A stretch of 64,000 nucleotides of DNA from Peptacetobacter sp900539645 (GTDB lineage Bacteria; Bacillota; Clostridia; Peptostreptococcales; Peptostreptococcaceae): positions 4,963-68,962 of the forward strand of contig NZ_JBLOUI010000007.1 of NCBI RefSeq assembly GCF_047807365.1, read 5' to 3'. Under the pieces are notes generated by a model. The model saw only the letters and a program-made list of their open reading frames with translations. It had not been told where the DNA came from and made no database searches. This document shows positions 9,437 through 18,475 of this stretch, one piece after another. The first letter of the stretch is position 1; each line of letters starts with the position of its first letter. Made by a program: the position numbers and the translations under genes.

Positions 9437-9574
9437 GCCACTTGTACACAGCTACGGGGCGTAGTTTTAGCAATAAAATTATCAAATAGCGAATATAAAA
9501 GCGAATTTGAGCCAAGTGAAGTAAAAAATGTTGAAAGATTTGAGGAATTAGTTCAGCAGGAATTAGGAATTTAA
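9437..9574 (+). other. In-frame coding tail after TGA, with SECIS-like hairpin
   Basis: Directly after the TGA the frame reads ATCTQLRGVV and continues to a TAA at 9572-9574. Bases 9452-9464 (CTACG, loop GGG, CGTAG) make a perfect 5-bp stem that can be lengthened to 7 bp with an A-T and a G-T pair. The loop starts 20 bases after the TGA and begins with G, which is within the geometry described for bacterial selenocysteine insertion elements. No selenocysteine machinery is visible in the window, so a nonsense mutation remains the simpler reading. Confidence 0.4.
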
Positions 9575-9663
9575 TTCTTGAAATCAGATAAATTAACAAG
9601 ATTGAAAATGCAAAATAGCATTAAATAATATATAAATTAAAAACTTATAAAAACCTTATTGTC

Positions 9664-9701
9664 AAACACATATGAATTAGTTTCGTATGTGTTTCTTTTT
9701 T
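9664..9701 (+). terminator. Terminator after the small membrane gene
   Basis: AAACACATA and TATGTGTTT form a 9-bp stem around a 13-base loop, followed by a long T run. Confidence 0.88.
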
Positions 9702-9777
9702 TTGAGATTGTTGTAATATTTTTTGAATGATATAATAAAATCATAATAAAAATAGTACAAGAAAAGAGGATTTAATT

Positions 9778-10551
9778 ATGAAAATTGCTTTAGATGAAGT
9801 GGAATCACTTTTAAATATGATAGAAAAAATAGAAATACACGAAGAACGAAAATTAATAAGAGTTGGAGCAGGAATAAAAGTTCTTTATCGTGGATATAAA
9901 GAAGGCAGCAAAGATAAAACTTTTTTAGATGATGCTAGAGTAGATCTATTTTTAATATACGAAGAAGATGGAGAAGAGTACTTAACTAAGCTTACTCAGA
10001 AAGTTGGATACAGCACAATAAAATACACAAATAGTGCTTTTAAAGTCGATGATTTATACGATGCGACAATAACAATTGATGATACTGAAAAATGGCGGTT
10101 AAATAAACAGATTAAGGACTTTATAGAAGAATTTAAAGAGAAAAATTTCTTCAGTAGGGTTAGATATTTTACAGACAAAAATAGTGTAAATATGCTTGTT
10201 CAGGATATTTCTAAACTAAAGGAAATGACAATGTTTAGTAGATATACTGGTGAAGATATGACAAAAATAGAGTATATGACTAACTTTATGTATTATATAG
10301 AAAAAGAATTTAATGGTGTGAAAACTAGCGATATAGATAAGTATAAAATGGAAGAATTTGAAAATATGGACTTTATAGGATGGCTTATAAAATCTGGAGA
10401 AATGGGAGATTACCTAGAATGGAGAAGTGAAAAAACTGATTTAGGTGGATGTATAATTCAGGTGGATGAAGGTACGATAAATCCTAAAGTATTTGAAAAA
10501 ATGCTTGAAAATGAAAATATAAGAGAATTAAATATAAAATTTAGACGATAG
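9778..10551 (+). CDS. Hypothetical protein, 257 residues
   Basis: I do not recognise a family. The product is a soluble, highly charged protein without signal peptide or membrane segment. It has predicted alternating strands in the first 90 residues (IRVGAGIKVLYRGY, ARVDLFLIYEEDGEEYLTKL) and mainly helices later. The only Cys is near the C-terminus (GGCIIQV). It has its own promoter region after a strong terminator, with TATAAT at 9731-9736, and is followed after 37 bases by the HAD-like gene, with which it may be co-transcribed. Codon composition is like its neighbours. Confidence 0.6.
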   Translation: MKIALDEVESLLNMIEKIEIHEERKLIRVGAGIKVLYRGYKEGSKDKTFLDDARVDLFLIYEEDGEEYLTKLTQKVGYSTIKYTNSAFKVDDLYDATITIDDTEKWRLNKQIKDFIEEFKEKNFFSRVRYFTDKNSVNMLVQDISKLKEMTMFSRYTGEDMTKIEYMTNFMYYIEKEFNGVKTSDIDKYKMEEFENMDFIGWLIKSGEMGDYLEWRSEKTDLGGCIIQVDEGTINPKVFEKMLENENIRELNIKFRR

Positions 10552-10588
10552 TGTTTAGATAATTAGCGTATATTAATGGGGGAAGATT

Positions 10589-11056
10589 ATGATAAAAATA
10601 GAAATTCCAGGAAGAGGAGATTATGAAATAGAAAATGCTGTATTTGATTACAATGGTACAGTTGCTGTAAATGGAGAGATGAGTGAAAATACTCAAGAAA
10701 ATTTAAAAAAACTTAGTGAGTTTGTAGATATTTATATATTAACAGCTGATACCTATGGTACTGTTAAGAAAAAATGTGAAAAACTTCCTGTATCGGTTGA
10801 AGTATTTCCAACTCACGATGCAGCAGATTACAAAGAAAAAATAGTAAGCTCTCTTTCAGGACAGAGTATATGCTTTGGAAATGGATACAATGATATAAAA
10901 ATGTTTGATGTTGCAGATTTATCAATATGCATAATAGAAGGAGAAGGATGTGCAGGAAAATTATTATCACATAGTGATATAATTGTAAAATCTATTGATG
11001 ATGCATTTGAATTAGTATTCAATACAAATAGAATAAAAGCAACTCTAAGAGGATAA
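10589..11056 (+). CDS. HAD-superfamily phosphatase, soluble P-type-ATPase-like domain
   Basis: A 155-residue stand-alone HAD domain. Motif I appears as FDYNGTVAVNG (about residues 19-29; Asp then Asn in place of the usual DxDxT second Asp), motif II as ILTADTYG (about 51-58) and the C-terminal motif as GNGYNDIKMFDVADLSI (about 92-108). It resembles the phosphorylation domain of P-type ATPases without membrane parts, a family of small soluble phosphatases of unknown substrate. Because the first motif has DYNGT rather than DxDGT, acid/base catalysis may be altered. The start follows GGGGGAAG nine bases upstream. Confidence 0.75.
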   Translation: MIKIEIPGRGDYEIENAVFDYNGTVAVNGEMSENTQENLKKLSEFVDIYILTADTYGTVKKKCEKLPVSVEVFPTHDAADYKEKIVSSLSGQSICFGNGYNDIKMFDVADLSICIIEGEGCAGKLLSHSDIIVKSIDDAFELVFNTNRIKATLRG

Positions 11057-11198
11057 CTGATTAAAGTAATACATAATGGGTATTAATATAATATACAAAT
11101 AATTAAATGCAATATAATTAAGTTTTAATGATAAAAATGAATAGAAAATTTGTAAACTAAACAAATATTAAAAAATATTTTAAAAATTATTGATTATA

Positions 11199-11227
11199 TT
11201 GCAAAAAAAGTTTTTTAGTGTTATCAT
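11199..11227 (+). promoter_or_regulatory. Promoter of the universal stress protein gene
   Basis: TTGCAA (11199-11204) and TATCAT (11222-11227) with exactly 17 bases between them, about 70 bases before the start codon. Confidence 0.6.
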
Positions 11228-11295
11228 AATATTAATAAAAGAATTTTTAGTAAATTTAGAAAAGTTATTCTAGATTTTTGAAAGGAAGATGTGTT

Positions 11296-11706
11296 ATGGC
11301 TAAAAAGAAAATATTAGTACCAATAGACGGAACTGAAAGAAGTATGCATTCTCTAGAGTTTATAAAAGGAATATTTGACAAAGATTCTGTAGATATCGAG
11401 GTAATGAATGTCAAAGAACTAGTATTTATAGATGGCATATCACTATCTGAAGAAATTAAAAATTCTGAAGCATTAGGTAGAAAAATTCTAGATAAAGCAG
11501 AAGAAATAATGGAAGGATACAATGTTAGTGTATACTTCACATTTGGATATCCAGGTGATGAAATAATTAGAAAAGCAAAAGAAGACGATATAGACATAAT
11601 TGTTATGACTAAATCAACTAAGAAGGGACTAACTAGAATGATAGGATCTGTTACAGCAAGTGTTGTAAAACAGGCTAAATGTATAGTTATGATAGTTCCA
11701 GAATAG
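11296..11706 (+). CDS. Universal stress protein (UspA family)
   Basis: A 136-residue cytoplasmic nucleotide-binding protein of the Usp fold. The N-terminus KKILVPIDGTERSMHSLEF gives the first strand and Asp; the C-terminal part DIIVMTKSTKKGL followed by GSVTASVVKQAKCIVMIV matches the ATP-binding G-2x-G-9x-G(S/T) region in modified form (the first Gly positions are replaced by KSTKKG). ATG 11296 is chosen over an upstream TTG because AAAGGAAG sits about nine bases before it. It has its own promoter and terminator and lies next to rubrerythrin, another stress gene. Confidence 0.85.
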   Translation: MAKKKILVPIDGTERSMHSLEFIKGIFDKDSVDIEVMNVKELVFIDGISLSEEIKNSEALGRKILDKAEEIMEGYNVSVYFTFGYPGDEIIRKAKEDDIDIIVMTKSTKKGLTRMIGSVTASVVKQAKCIVMIVPE

Positions 11707-11746
11707 GATATGAGAATATTAAATTAAGTGTAATATAGTAAATTTA

Positions 11747-11776
11747 ACCCCATATTTTTAATATGGGGTTTCTATA
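11747..11776 (+). terminator. Terminator between the Usp gene and rubrerythrin
   Basis: AACCCCATAT and ATATGGGGTT form a 10-bp stem with a five-base loop, followed by T-rich sequence. Confidence 0.8.
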
Positions 11777-11807
11777 AATTTAAAATAAAAAATAAGGGGG
11801 TTTTACA

Positions 11808-12347
11808 ATGGAATTAAAAGGAAGTAGAACTGAACAGAACTTATTAACTGCATTTGCAGGAGAATCACAGGCAAGAAACAAATACGATTACTTTGCATCA
11901 AAAGCAAAAAAAGAAGGTTACAACGAAATAGGTGCAATCTTTGCTGAAACTGCAGGTAATGAAAAAGAACACGCAAAAATATGGTTTAAATTATTAAATG
12001 GAATAAATTCAACTGAAGAAAACTTAAAAGCAGCTGCAGCAGGTGAAAACTACGAATGGACAGATATGTACGCAGGATTTGCTAAAGTAGCTAAAGAAGA
12101 AGGATTTGATCATATAGCATACTTATTTGAAGAAGTAGCTAAAATAGAAAAAGAACATGAAGAAAGATATCTTACTCTATTAAAGAACTGCGAAGAAGAA
12201 AAAATATTTGAAAAAGACGCAGAAGTTACAGCTTGGGTATGTACTAACTGTGGACATATACACTTTGGTAAAAAAGCTCCAGAAATGTGTCCAGTATGTG
12301 AACATCCAAAAGGATACTTCAAAGTTAAAGATGAATCTTACAAATAA
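11808..12347 (+). CDS. rbr: Rubrerythrin
   Basis: A cytoplasmic peroxide-scavenging di-iron protein of 179 residues, the normal length. The four-helix part has the metal-binding ExxH/E pattern in GESQARNKYDYFA, ETAGNEKEHAKIW and EVAKIEKEHEERY; the C-terminal rubredoxin-like domain has CTNCGHIHFG and CPVCEHPKGYF, four Cys for one iron. It reduces hydrogen peroxide with electrons from NADH-linked carriers in anaerobes. A strong ribosome site (AAGGGGGT) and the codon use suggest high expression. Its own terminators on both sides make it monocistronic. Confidence 0.96.
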   Translation: MELKGSRTEQNLLTAFAGESQARNKYDYFASKAKKEGYNEIGAIFAETAGNEKEHAKIWFKLLNGINSTEENLKAAAAGENYEWTDMYAGFAKVAKEEGFDHIAYLFEEVAKIEKEHEERYLTLLKNCEEEKIFEKDAEVTAWVCTNCGHIHFGKKAPEMCPVCEHPKGYFKVKDESYK

Positions 12348-12390
12348 GATTATCTAAGGTAAAATTTTGGTAAAATAATTAAGATTAAAA

Positions 12391-12437
12391 AACGGGCTAT
12401 TACATTAACTAAATTTAATGTGATAGCCCGTTTATAA
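12391..12437. terminator. Bidirectional terminator between rubrerythrin and helicase genes
   Basis: AACGGGCTATTACATTAA and TTAATGTGATAGCCCGTT form a stem of about 18 bp with one mismatch, flanked by A residues on the left and T residues on the right. Confidence 0.88.
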
Positions 12438-12449
12438 TTATCTTACAAA

Positions 12450-13565
12450 TTATATTTCTGTATCGTCAAATCTTACTTTTATTTTGAATCCCAATTTACT
12501 TTCTACATCTTCAAGTACTTTTGTATTTTTATCTGTTACAAATGCACAAGTATCTCCATTTTCTCCTGCACGTCCAGTTCTTCCTATTCTATGTATGTAG
12601 TCCTCTGCAGTTTCTGGAAAATCATAGTTGTATATATGTGTAACCCCAGTTATATCAAGTCCTCTAGATGCTACATCTGTAGCTATTAGATACTGAGTTT
12701 TCATATTTCTGAAGTTCTTCATAATTCTTTCTCTCTTTGCCTGAGAAATATCGCTGTGTATTTTTTCGCAGTTATATCCTCTTGCACCCATATCTTCCTC
12801 TAATTTATCAGCTCTTCTTTTAGTTCTACAGAAGATTATAGCCATAAAAGGATTGTCTTCATCTAAAACTTTGCATAAACTGTCGAACTTTCTTCTATCT
12901 GTAGTTTTTACAATAGATTGGTTTATTTTTTCTAATGTTACTTCCTGATTTTTTATTTCTATAAAAGCTGGGTCATTTGTATATCTATAGGCAAGTTTTT
13001 TAACCTGTGAATCCATAGTTGCGGAGAAGAAAAGAGATTGTCTTTTCTTGTTTGTTTCTTTAAGAATTGCATCTATTTCATTTTTAAATCCCATAAGAAG
13101 CATCTGATCTGCTTCATCTAATATGAATACATCTAGATTTTTTAAACTTATTGTTTTTCTATCTAAATGGTCTAAAAGTCTACCAGGTGTAGCTATTACT
13201 AAATGAATGTTTCCTTTTAGTTTGTTTACCTGAGATTTTATATCCTTTCCACCGTAAGCAGATAATATATTTAATCCTAGTGGTTCTGCTAGTTTTTCAG
13301 CTTCATTAGAAATCTGAAGTGCAAGCTCTCTTGTAGGCGTTAGTATAAGTGCAGAAACATCCTTTTTATTTTTGTTTATTCTTTCAAGTGTAGGAATTAA
13401 GAATGCAAGAGTCTTACCTGTTCCTGTCTGTGACTGAGCAATGACATCTCTTCCTTCTTTTATTATTCCAATACATTCCTCTTGGACTGGAGTAGGTTTT
13501 GTTATTCCTGATTTTTTTAGAATATCTATAATCTCGTCTTTTATGTTTAAATCTTTAAATTCCAT
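12450..13565 (-). CDS. DEAD-box RNA helicase
   Basis: An ATP-dependent RNA helicase of 371 residues, a core enzyme without C-terminal extension. Motifs in order: Q-motif GITKPTPVQ, motif I AQSQTGTGKT, Ia PTRELALQ, Ib TPGRL, II VFILDEADQM, III SATM, V ATDVASRGLD, VI YIHRIGRTGRAG. It may act in RNA turnover, ribosome assembly or cold response. It is a single gene; the 520-bp region upstream (13566-14086) separates it from the divergent citrate operon. The exact subfamily (CshA/DeaD/RhlE) cannot be assigned because there is no distinctive tail. Confidence 0.93.
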   Translation of the reverse strand: MEFKDLNIKDEIIDILKKSGITKPTPVQEECIGIIKEGRDVIAQSQTGTGKTLAFLIPTLERINKNKKDVSALILTPTRELALQISNEAEKLAEPLGLNILSAYGGKDIKSQVNKLKGNIHLVIATPGRLLDHLDRKTISLKNLDVFILDEADQMLLMGFKNEIDAILKETNKKRQSLFFSATMDSQVKKLAYRYTNDPAFIEIKNQEVTLEKINQSIVKTTDRRKFDSLCKVLDEDNPFMAIIFCRTKRRADKLEEDMGARGYNCEKIHSDISQAKRERIMKNFRNMKTQYLIATDVASRGLDITGVTHIYNYDFPETAEDYIHRIGRTGRAGENGDTCAFVTDKNTKVLEDVESKLGFKIKVRFDDTEI

Positions 13566-14086
13566 AATTGATTTCCTTTCAAATTAAATTTGTTTAATAA
13601 AATTTTAATAAATTAAAAATTACTTACTAAGCATTATAGATTATTATAACACGAAAAGAGTGGATTTAATTGAAATGAGATAAAAAATGAATAGTTGCAA
13701 TAAAATTATTTGATTAAATGTGAAAATAATATTCTAATACTGCGTTAAATTTGGATAAATTATGTAAAATAAGCTGATAAATTATTAAAAATTAATAACA
13801 AATTGCAATTAGAAACGTCGTATTTGTCAAAAAAAGGCTTAAAATTTGATTTTTAGACAAAAAAATGCAAGAAATTAAAAATAAAATTCAAAAAGGTATT
13901 GATTTATTTTTATTAAAGGACTATTATATATCCAAGAGATAAATGCAAGATTAAAAAAATAAATTGCATAATTCAAAAAAGTTATAAATTAGTGTAAAAT
14001 CTAAAAAATAAATCAATGCACTAAAAAGGGAATTTGTTAGGGAAAATAAAAAAGGAATTTAGTTTAAAATTTAGGAGGTATTAAAA
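13566..14086. other. AT-rich intergenic region with promoter and imperfect direct repeat
   Basis: No gene is seen in these 520 bases. They hold the divergent control regions of the helicase gene and the citrate operon. A degenerate repeat is visible: ATGCAAGAAATTAAAAATAA at 13865 and ATGCAAGATTAAAAAAATAA at 13943, each followed by ATTCAAAAA. The two copies are about 78 bases apart and flank the operon promoter. Confidence 0.5.
13899..13927 (+). promoter_or_regulatory. Promoter of the citrate operon
   Basis: TTGATT (13899-13904) and TATTAT (13922-13927) with exactly 17 bases between them, giving a leader of about 150 bases before the first gene. Confidence 0.6.
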
Positions 14087-15244
14087 ATGTGTGTAATTGA
14101 TAAGTTAAGAAATAGAGAGATAAAGATAGTGGATACAACACTTAGAGACGGTGAACAGACAGCAGGAGTTGTTTTTGCAAATAATGAAAAGATAACAATA
14201 GCACAGATGCTTAATGATTTAGGCGTTGACCAGCTTGAAGTAGGAATACCTGCAATGGGTGGCGACGAAAAAGATGCAATCAAAAGAATATGCAAGAGAA
14301 ATTTAAAATCAAGCATAATGGCTTGGAACAGAGCAGTTATTGGTGATATAGAACAGTCTATAGATTGTGGTGTTGATGCTGTAGCAATCTCTATTTCAGT
14401 ATCAGACATACACATTCAGAATAAACTAAGAACTTCAAGAGAATGGGTTATAGAAAATATGGTAAAATCTGTTGAATACGCTAAGAAAAACGGACTTTAC
14501 GTATCTATAAACGGTGAAGATGCTTCTAGAGCAGACGATGATTTCTTAATACAGTTTATAGAAGCTGGTAAACGGGCTGGAGCAGATAGATTTAGATTCT
14601 GTGATACAGTTGGAGTTATGGATCCATTTACAATAAGAAATAAAATAGAAAAAATTCATAAAGCAACTAATTTTGATATAGAAATGCATACTCACAACGA
14701 TTTCGGTATGGCTACAGCAAATGCAATAGCAGGTGCTATAGGTGGAGCAAATCATATAGGTGTTACAGTGAATGGGCTTGGAGAAAGAGCTGGAAATGCT
14801 GCATTAGAAGAAGTACTAATGGCATTAAAACATGTTTTCAAATACGATATGGACATAGATACTAAAAAATTCAAAGAGTTATCAGAATATGTATCAAATG
14901 CATCAGGAAGAGAATTACCTGCTTGGAAGGCAATAGTTGGAAGCAATATGTTCAAACATGAATCTGGAATACATGCAGATGGAGCATTAAAAGATCCTAA
15001 AAACTATGAAGCTTTCGAACCAGAAGAAGTCGGACTACAGAGACAGATAGTTATAGGAAAACATTCAGGAAAAGCAGCTGTAATAAATAAATTCCATGAA
15101 TACGATATAGAATTATCTCCAGAAATGGCTTCAAAAGTATTAGAAGAAATAAGATCAGTATCAGTTAGAATGAAGAGATCTTTATTCGACAAGGAAATAG
15201 TAGGAATATACTACGATTTATTAGCTGACGAAGAAAATGCTTAA
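14087..15244 (+). CDS. Re-type citrate synthase candidate (homocitrate/isopropylmalate synthase family)
   Basis: A 385-residue acyl-CoA-condensing enzyme of the DRE-TIM metallolyase superfamily. The signature DTTLRDGEQTAGVVF is near residues 17-31, with EMHTHNDFGMATANA for metal-binding HxH and GLGERAGNAALEEV further on. Sequence alone points to the NifV/AksA homocitrate-synthase-like group. The next two genes are aconitase and isocitrate dehydrogenase, so the enzyme most likely joins acetyl-CoA and oxaloacetate to citrate with Re stereochemistry, as known for relatives in Clostridium kluyveri and seen in the same gene order in C. difficile. Alternative: true homocitrate synthase. A good ribosome site (GGAGGT) precedes the ATG. 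There is no Si-type citrate synthase in the window. Confidence 0.82.
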   Translation: MCVIDKLRNREIKIVDTTLRDGEQTAGVVFANNEKITIAQMLNDLGVDQLEVGIPAMGGDEKDAIKRICKRNLKSSIMAWNRAVIGDIEQSIDCGVDAVAISISVSDIHIQNKLRTSREWVIENMVKSVEYAKKNGLYVSINGEDASRADDDFLIQFIEAGKRAGADRFRFCDTVGVMDPFTIRNKIEKIHKATNFDIEMHTHNDFGMATANAIAGAIGGANHIGVTVNGLGERAGNAALEEVLMALKHVFKYDMDIDTKKFKELSEYVSNASGRELPAWKAIVGSNMFKHESGIHADGALKDPKNYEAFEPEEVGLQRQIVIGKHSGKAAVINKFHEYDIELSPEMASKVLEEIRSVSVRMKRSLFDKEIVGIYYDLLADEENA

Positions 15245-15292
15245 GTAGAAAATAAATTCAATAATTAGAAAATAGATTAAGAGGGTGAAAAA

Positions 15293-17218
15293 ATGGGAGA
15301 AAATCTCGTATATAAAATATTAAAAAAACATTTAGTAGATGGAGAACTTAAAGCAGGAAATACTATAAGTATTAAAATAGATAACACACTTACACAGGAT
15401 TCAACAGGAACAATGGCATATCTTCAGCTTGAAGCAATGGGAATAAAAAAAGTTAAGACAGAAAAAAGTGTGGCATTTATAGACCACAATATGCTTCAGC
15501 AGGGATTTGAAAATGCAGATGACCACAGATATATACAGACTGCGGCAGATAAATACGGGATATATTTTTCAAGACCTGGAAATGGAATATGCCATCAGGT
15601 ATATCTTGAAAGATTTTCTAAACCAGGAAATACTTTACTAGGATCAGATAGCCATACGCCAACAGCAGGTGGTGTTGGTATGATAGCTATAGGTGCAGGA
15701 GGACTTGATGTGGCACTTGCAATGGCAGGAAAGGCATATAGTATAAAAGCACCTGAAGTAGTAAAAGTAAACTTAGTAGGAAAATTAAACAATATGGTAG
15801 CTTCAAAAGATATCATATTAGAAGTATTAAGACGTGAAACTGTAAAAGGTGGAGTTGGAAAAGTATATGAATACGGTGGAGAAGGACTAAAATATCTTTC
15901 TGTACCACAGAGAGCGACAATAACAAATATGGGTGCAGAGCTTGGTGCCACAACATCTATATTCCCAAGTGATGAAAAAACTTTAGAATTCTTTAAAGCA
16001 CAGGGAAGAGAAGATGAATGGATGGAATTAAAACCAGATGCAGATGCTGTATACGATAGAGTAATAGATATCAATTTAAATGAATTAGTTCCAATGGCAG
16101 CAAAACCTCACAGCCCAGACAATGTAGACACAATAAAAAATATAGGCAAAATAAAAATAAATCAGGTAGCTATAGGAAGTTGTACAAACTCTTCTTATGA
16201 AGATTTAATGAAAGTAGCTCAGATACTAAAAGGAAAGAAAGTTCATAAAGATGTTAGCTTAGTAATTGCACCTGGATCAAGACAAGTTATGGAAATGATA
16301 TCAAGAAATGGAGCTTTAGCAGATATTATATCTTCTGGAGCGAGAATACTTGAAAATTCATGTGGACCATGTATAGGTATGGGACAGTCTCCAGGAACAG
16401 ATGCAGTATCTTTAAGAACATTCAATAGAAACTTCTACGGAAGAAGTGGAACACTATCAGCTAAAGTATATTTAGTTAGCCCTGAAACAGCTGCTGTAAG
16501 TGCAATAACTGGTGTACTTACAGATCCTATGGAAATGCCAGTTGATTTTGAAAATCTATCAGTAGACAGATTTATAACTGACGACAGTATGATAATCAAA
16601 CCAGCAGAAGATGGAGATAAGGTAGAAGTGGAAAGAGGTCCAAATATAAAACCATTCCCATTAAATACAGAACTTACTGAATTTGTATCAGGAAAGGCAG
16701 TTTTAAAAGTAGGAGATAATATAACTACAGACCATATAATGCCATCAAATGCAAAATTATTACCATACAGAAGTAATATTCCATATCTTTCTAGATTCTG
16801 CTTCAGCACAATAGATGAAGATTTTCCAAAGAGAGCTGAGGAAAATGGCGGTGGATTTATAGTAGGTGGAGATAACTACGGACAGGGATCTAGTAGAGAA
16901 CACGCAGCACTTGCACCACTTTATCTAGGAATAAAAGGCGTAATAGTTAAGAGCTTTGCAAGAATACACAAAGCAAATCTTATAAACAGTGGAATAATAC
17001 CTATGGTATTTGAAAATCCAGATGATTACGACAGAATAGACCAGATGGATGAACTTGTAATAGATGACGCTATAAATAAAGTAGAAAGCGGAAAAATAAC
17101 AGTTAAGGATGTTACAAAAGGATTTGAATTTGATGTAATAGTTGAATTATCAGATTCAGATGTAGAAGTAATAAAAGCTGGTGGAAAATTAAATTACACA
17201 AAAAAGACAGCTAATTAA
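15293..17218 (+). CDS. acn: Aconitate hydratase
   Basis: A 4Fe-4S dehydratase of 641 residues that interconverts citrate and isocitrate. The iron-sulfur ligands are in IGSCTNSS (Cys297) and NSCGPCIGMG (Cys357 and Cys360). GSDSHTPTAGGVGM and the C-terminal swivel-domain stretch GGDNYGQGSSREHAALAP give the active-site Ser/Arg. The length and order match the short, bacterial/mitochondrial-like aconitases found with Re-citrate synthase in clostridia. It sits 48 bases after the synthase gene and 28 bases before icd. It makes isocitrate for the third enzyme; the branch ends at 2-oxoglutarate and glutamate rather than a full Krebs cycle. Confidence 0.94.
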   Translation: MGENLVYKILKKHLVDGELKAGNTISIKIDNTLTQDSTGTMAYLQLEAMGIKKVKTEKSVAFIDHNMLQQGFENADDHRYIQTAADKYGIYFSRPGNGICHQVYLERFSKPGNTLLGSDSHTPTAGGVGMIAIGAGGLDVALAMAGKAYSIKAPEVVKVNLVGKLNNMVASKDIILEVLRRETVKGGVGKVYEYGGEGLKYLSVPQRATITNMGAELGATTSIFPSDEKTLEFFKAQGREDEWMELKPDADAVYDRVIDINLNELVPMAAKPHSPDNVDTIKNIGKIKINQVAIGSCTNSSYEDLMKVAQILKGKKVHKDVSLVIAPGSRQVMEMISRNGALADIISSGARILENSCGPCIGMGQSPGTDAVSLRTFNRNFYGRSGTLSAKVYLVSPETAAVSAITGVLTDPMEMPVDFENLSVDRFITDDSMIIKPAEDGDKVEVERGPNIKPFPLNTELTEFVSGKAVLKVGDNITTDHIMPSNAKLLPYRSNIPYLSRFCFSTIDEDFPKRAEENGGGFIVGGDNYGQGSSREHAALAPLYLGIKGVIVKSFARIHKANLINSGIIPMVFENPDDYDRIDQMDELVIDDAINKVESGKITVKDVTKGFEFDVIVELSDSDVEVIKAGGKLNYTKKTAN

Positions 17219-17246
17219 AATATATTATGATTGGGAAGTGAAGCTA

Positions 17247-18239
17247 ATGTATAAAATAACACTTATACCTGGGGACGGAATAGGACCTGAGGTAACTGCA
17301 GCTATGAAAAAAGTAGTAGCAAAAGCAGGAGTAGAAATAGATTGGGAAGAAGTAAAAGCTGGTATGGAGGTAATAGATGAATACAATACTCCTCTACCAG
17401 AATATGTAATAGATAGCATAAAGAAAAATAAAATTGCTATAAAGGGGCCTATAACAACTCCTGTTGGAAAAGGATTCAGAAGTGTAAATGTTGCACTTAG
17501 AAAAACACTAGACCTTTATGCAAATGTAAGACCTGTAAAAAGTTTTAAAGGAATAAAAAATAGATATGAAGATGTGGATTTAGTTATAGTGAGAGAAAAT
17601 ACAGAAGGTTGCTACACAGGAATAGAACACAAAATAGGTGACTATGGTGCAGAAACAATAAAAATAATAACAAGACCAGCATGCGAAAGAATAGTAGACT
17701 TTGCTGTAGATTATGCTAAGAAAAATGACAGAAAAAAAATAACTGGCGTTCATAAAGCAAATATAATGAAATTAACTGATGGATTATTCTTAGATGTATA
17801 TAGAGAAAAAGTAGAGGGACTAGATATTGAAGCAGATGATCTGATAGTAGATGCAGCTGCGATGAATTTAGTTTTAAATCCAGAAAAATACGACGTAATG
17901 GTTATGCCAAACCTTTATGGAGATATACTTTCAGACTTATGTTCAGGACTTGTTGGAGGACTTGGATTAATACCTAGTGCAAATATAGGTAAAGACTATG
18001 CTGTATTTGAGGCTGTACATGGAAGTGCACCTCAGATAGTAGGTCAGAATATAGCGAATCCAACAGCAATAATACAGTCTGCAGTTATGATGCTTAGATA
18101 CATAGGAGAAAATGATGCAGCAGATAGAATCACAAATGCTTTAGAAAAAGTATTTGAAGACGGAACAGTTTTAACTGTTGATTTAGGCGGAGATGCAAGC
18201 ACAGACAAATTCGCCGATGAAATTTGCAAATATCTTTAA
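17247..18239 (+). CDS. icd: Isocitrate dehydrogenase (short, isopropylmalate-dehydrogenase-like form)
   Basis: A 330-residue beta-decarboxylating dehydrogenase. The N-terminus ITLIPGDGIGPEV is the family start; VRENTEGCYTGIEH binds the substrate and NLYGDILSDLCSGLVGGLG carries the metal-binding Asp residues. The length is that of NAD-dependent isocitrate, homoisocitrate or isopropylmalate dehydrogenases. The operon with citrate synthase and aconitase makes isocitrate the likely substrate, giving 2-oxoglutarate. The ATG at 17247 is preferred to the GTG nine bases upstream because GGGAAGTGA then serves as the ribosome site. Confidence 0.9.
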   Translation: MYKITLIPGDGIGPEVTAAMKKVVAKAGVEIDWEEVKAGMEVIDEYNTPLPEYVIDSIKKNKIAIKGPITTPVGKGFRSVNVALRKTLDLYANVRPVKSFKGIKNRYEDVDLVIVRENTEGCYTGIEHKIGDYGAETIKIITRPACERIVDFAVDYAKKNDRKKITGVHKANIMKLTDGLFLDVYREKVEGLDIEADDLIVDAAAMNLVLNPEKYDVMVMPNLYGDILSDLCSGLVGGLGLIPSANIGKDYAVFEAVHGSAPQIVGQNIANPTAIIQSAVMMLRYIGENDAADRITNALEKVFEDGTVLTVDLGGDASTDKFADEICKYL

Positions 18240-18257
18240 TAAACTAAATTCCCTATA

Positions 18258-18298
18258 TTGAAGGAGTTATTACAATTATTGTAGTGACTTCTTTTTTG
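18258..18298 (+). terminator. Probable terminator of the citrate operon
   Basis: GAAGGAGTTATTACAAT and ATTGTAGTGACTTC form an imperfect stem with mismatches in the middle, followed by TTTTTT. Confidence 0.65.
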
Positions 18299-18475
18299 TA
18301 TTTATAATTACAACGATTTTAAGTATAGCTATACAAAAAGTTGGTACTCCAGAGTAAAAAAATTGTTATTTTTTTAATTAAAGTTATTTTTTATAAATAT
18401 ATATGAAAAAATTTTAATTACAGTATAATGTAATTAAGGAAATAAAATATTTCAAAAATGAAGGGGGTATTTTTT

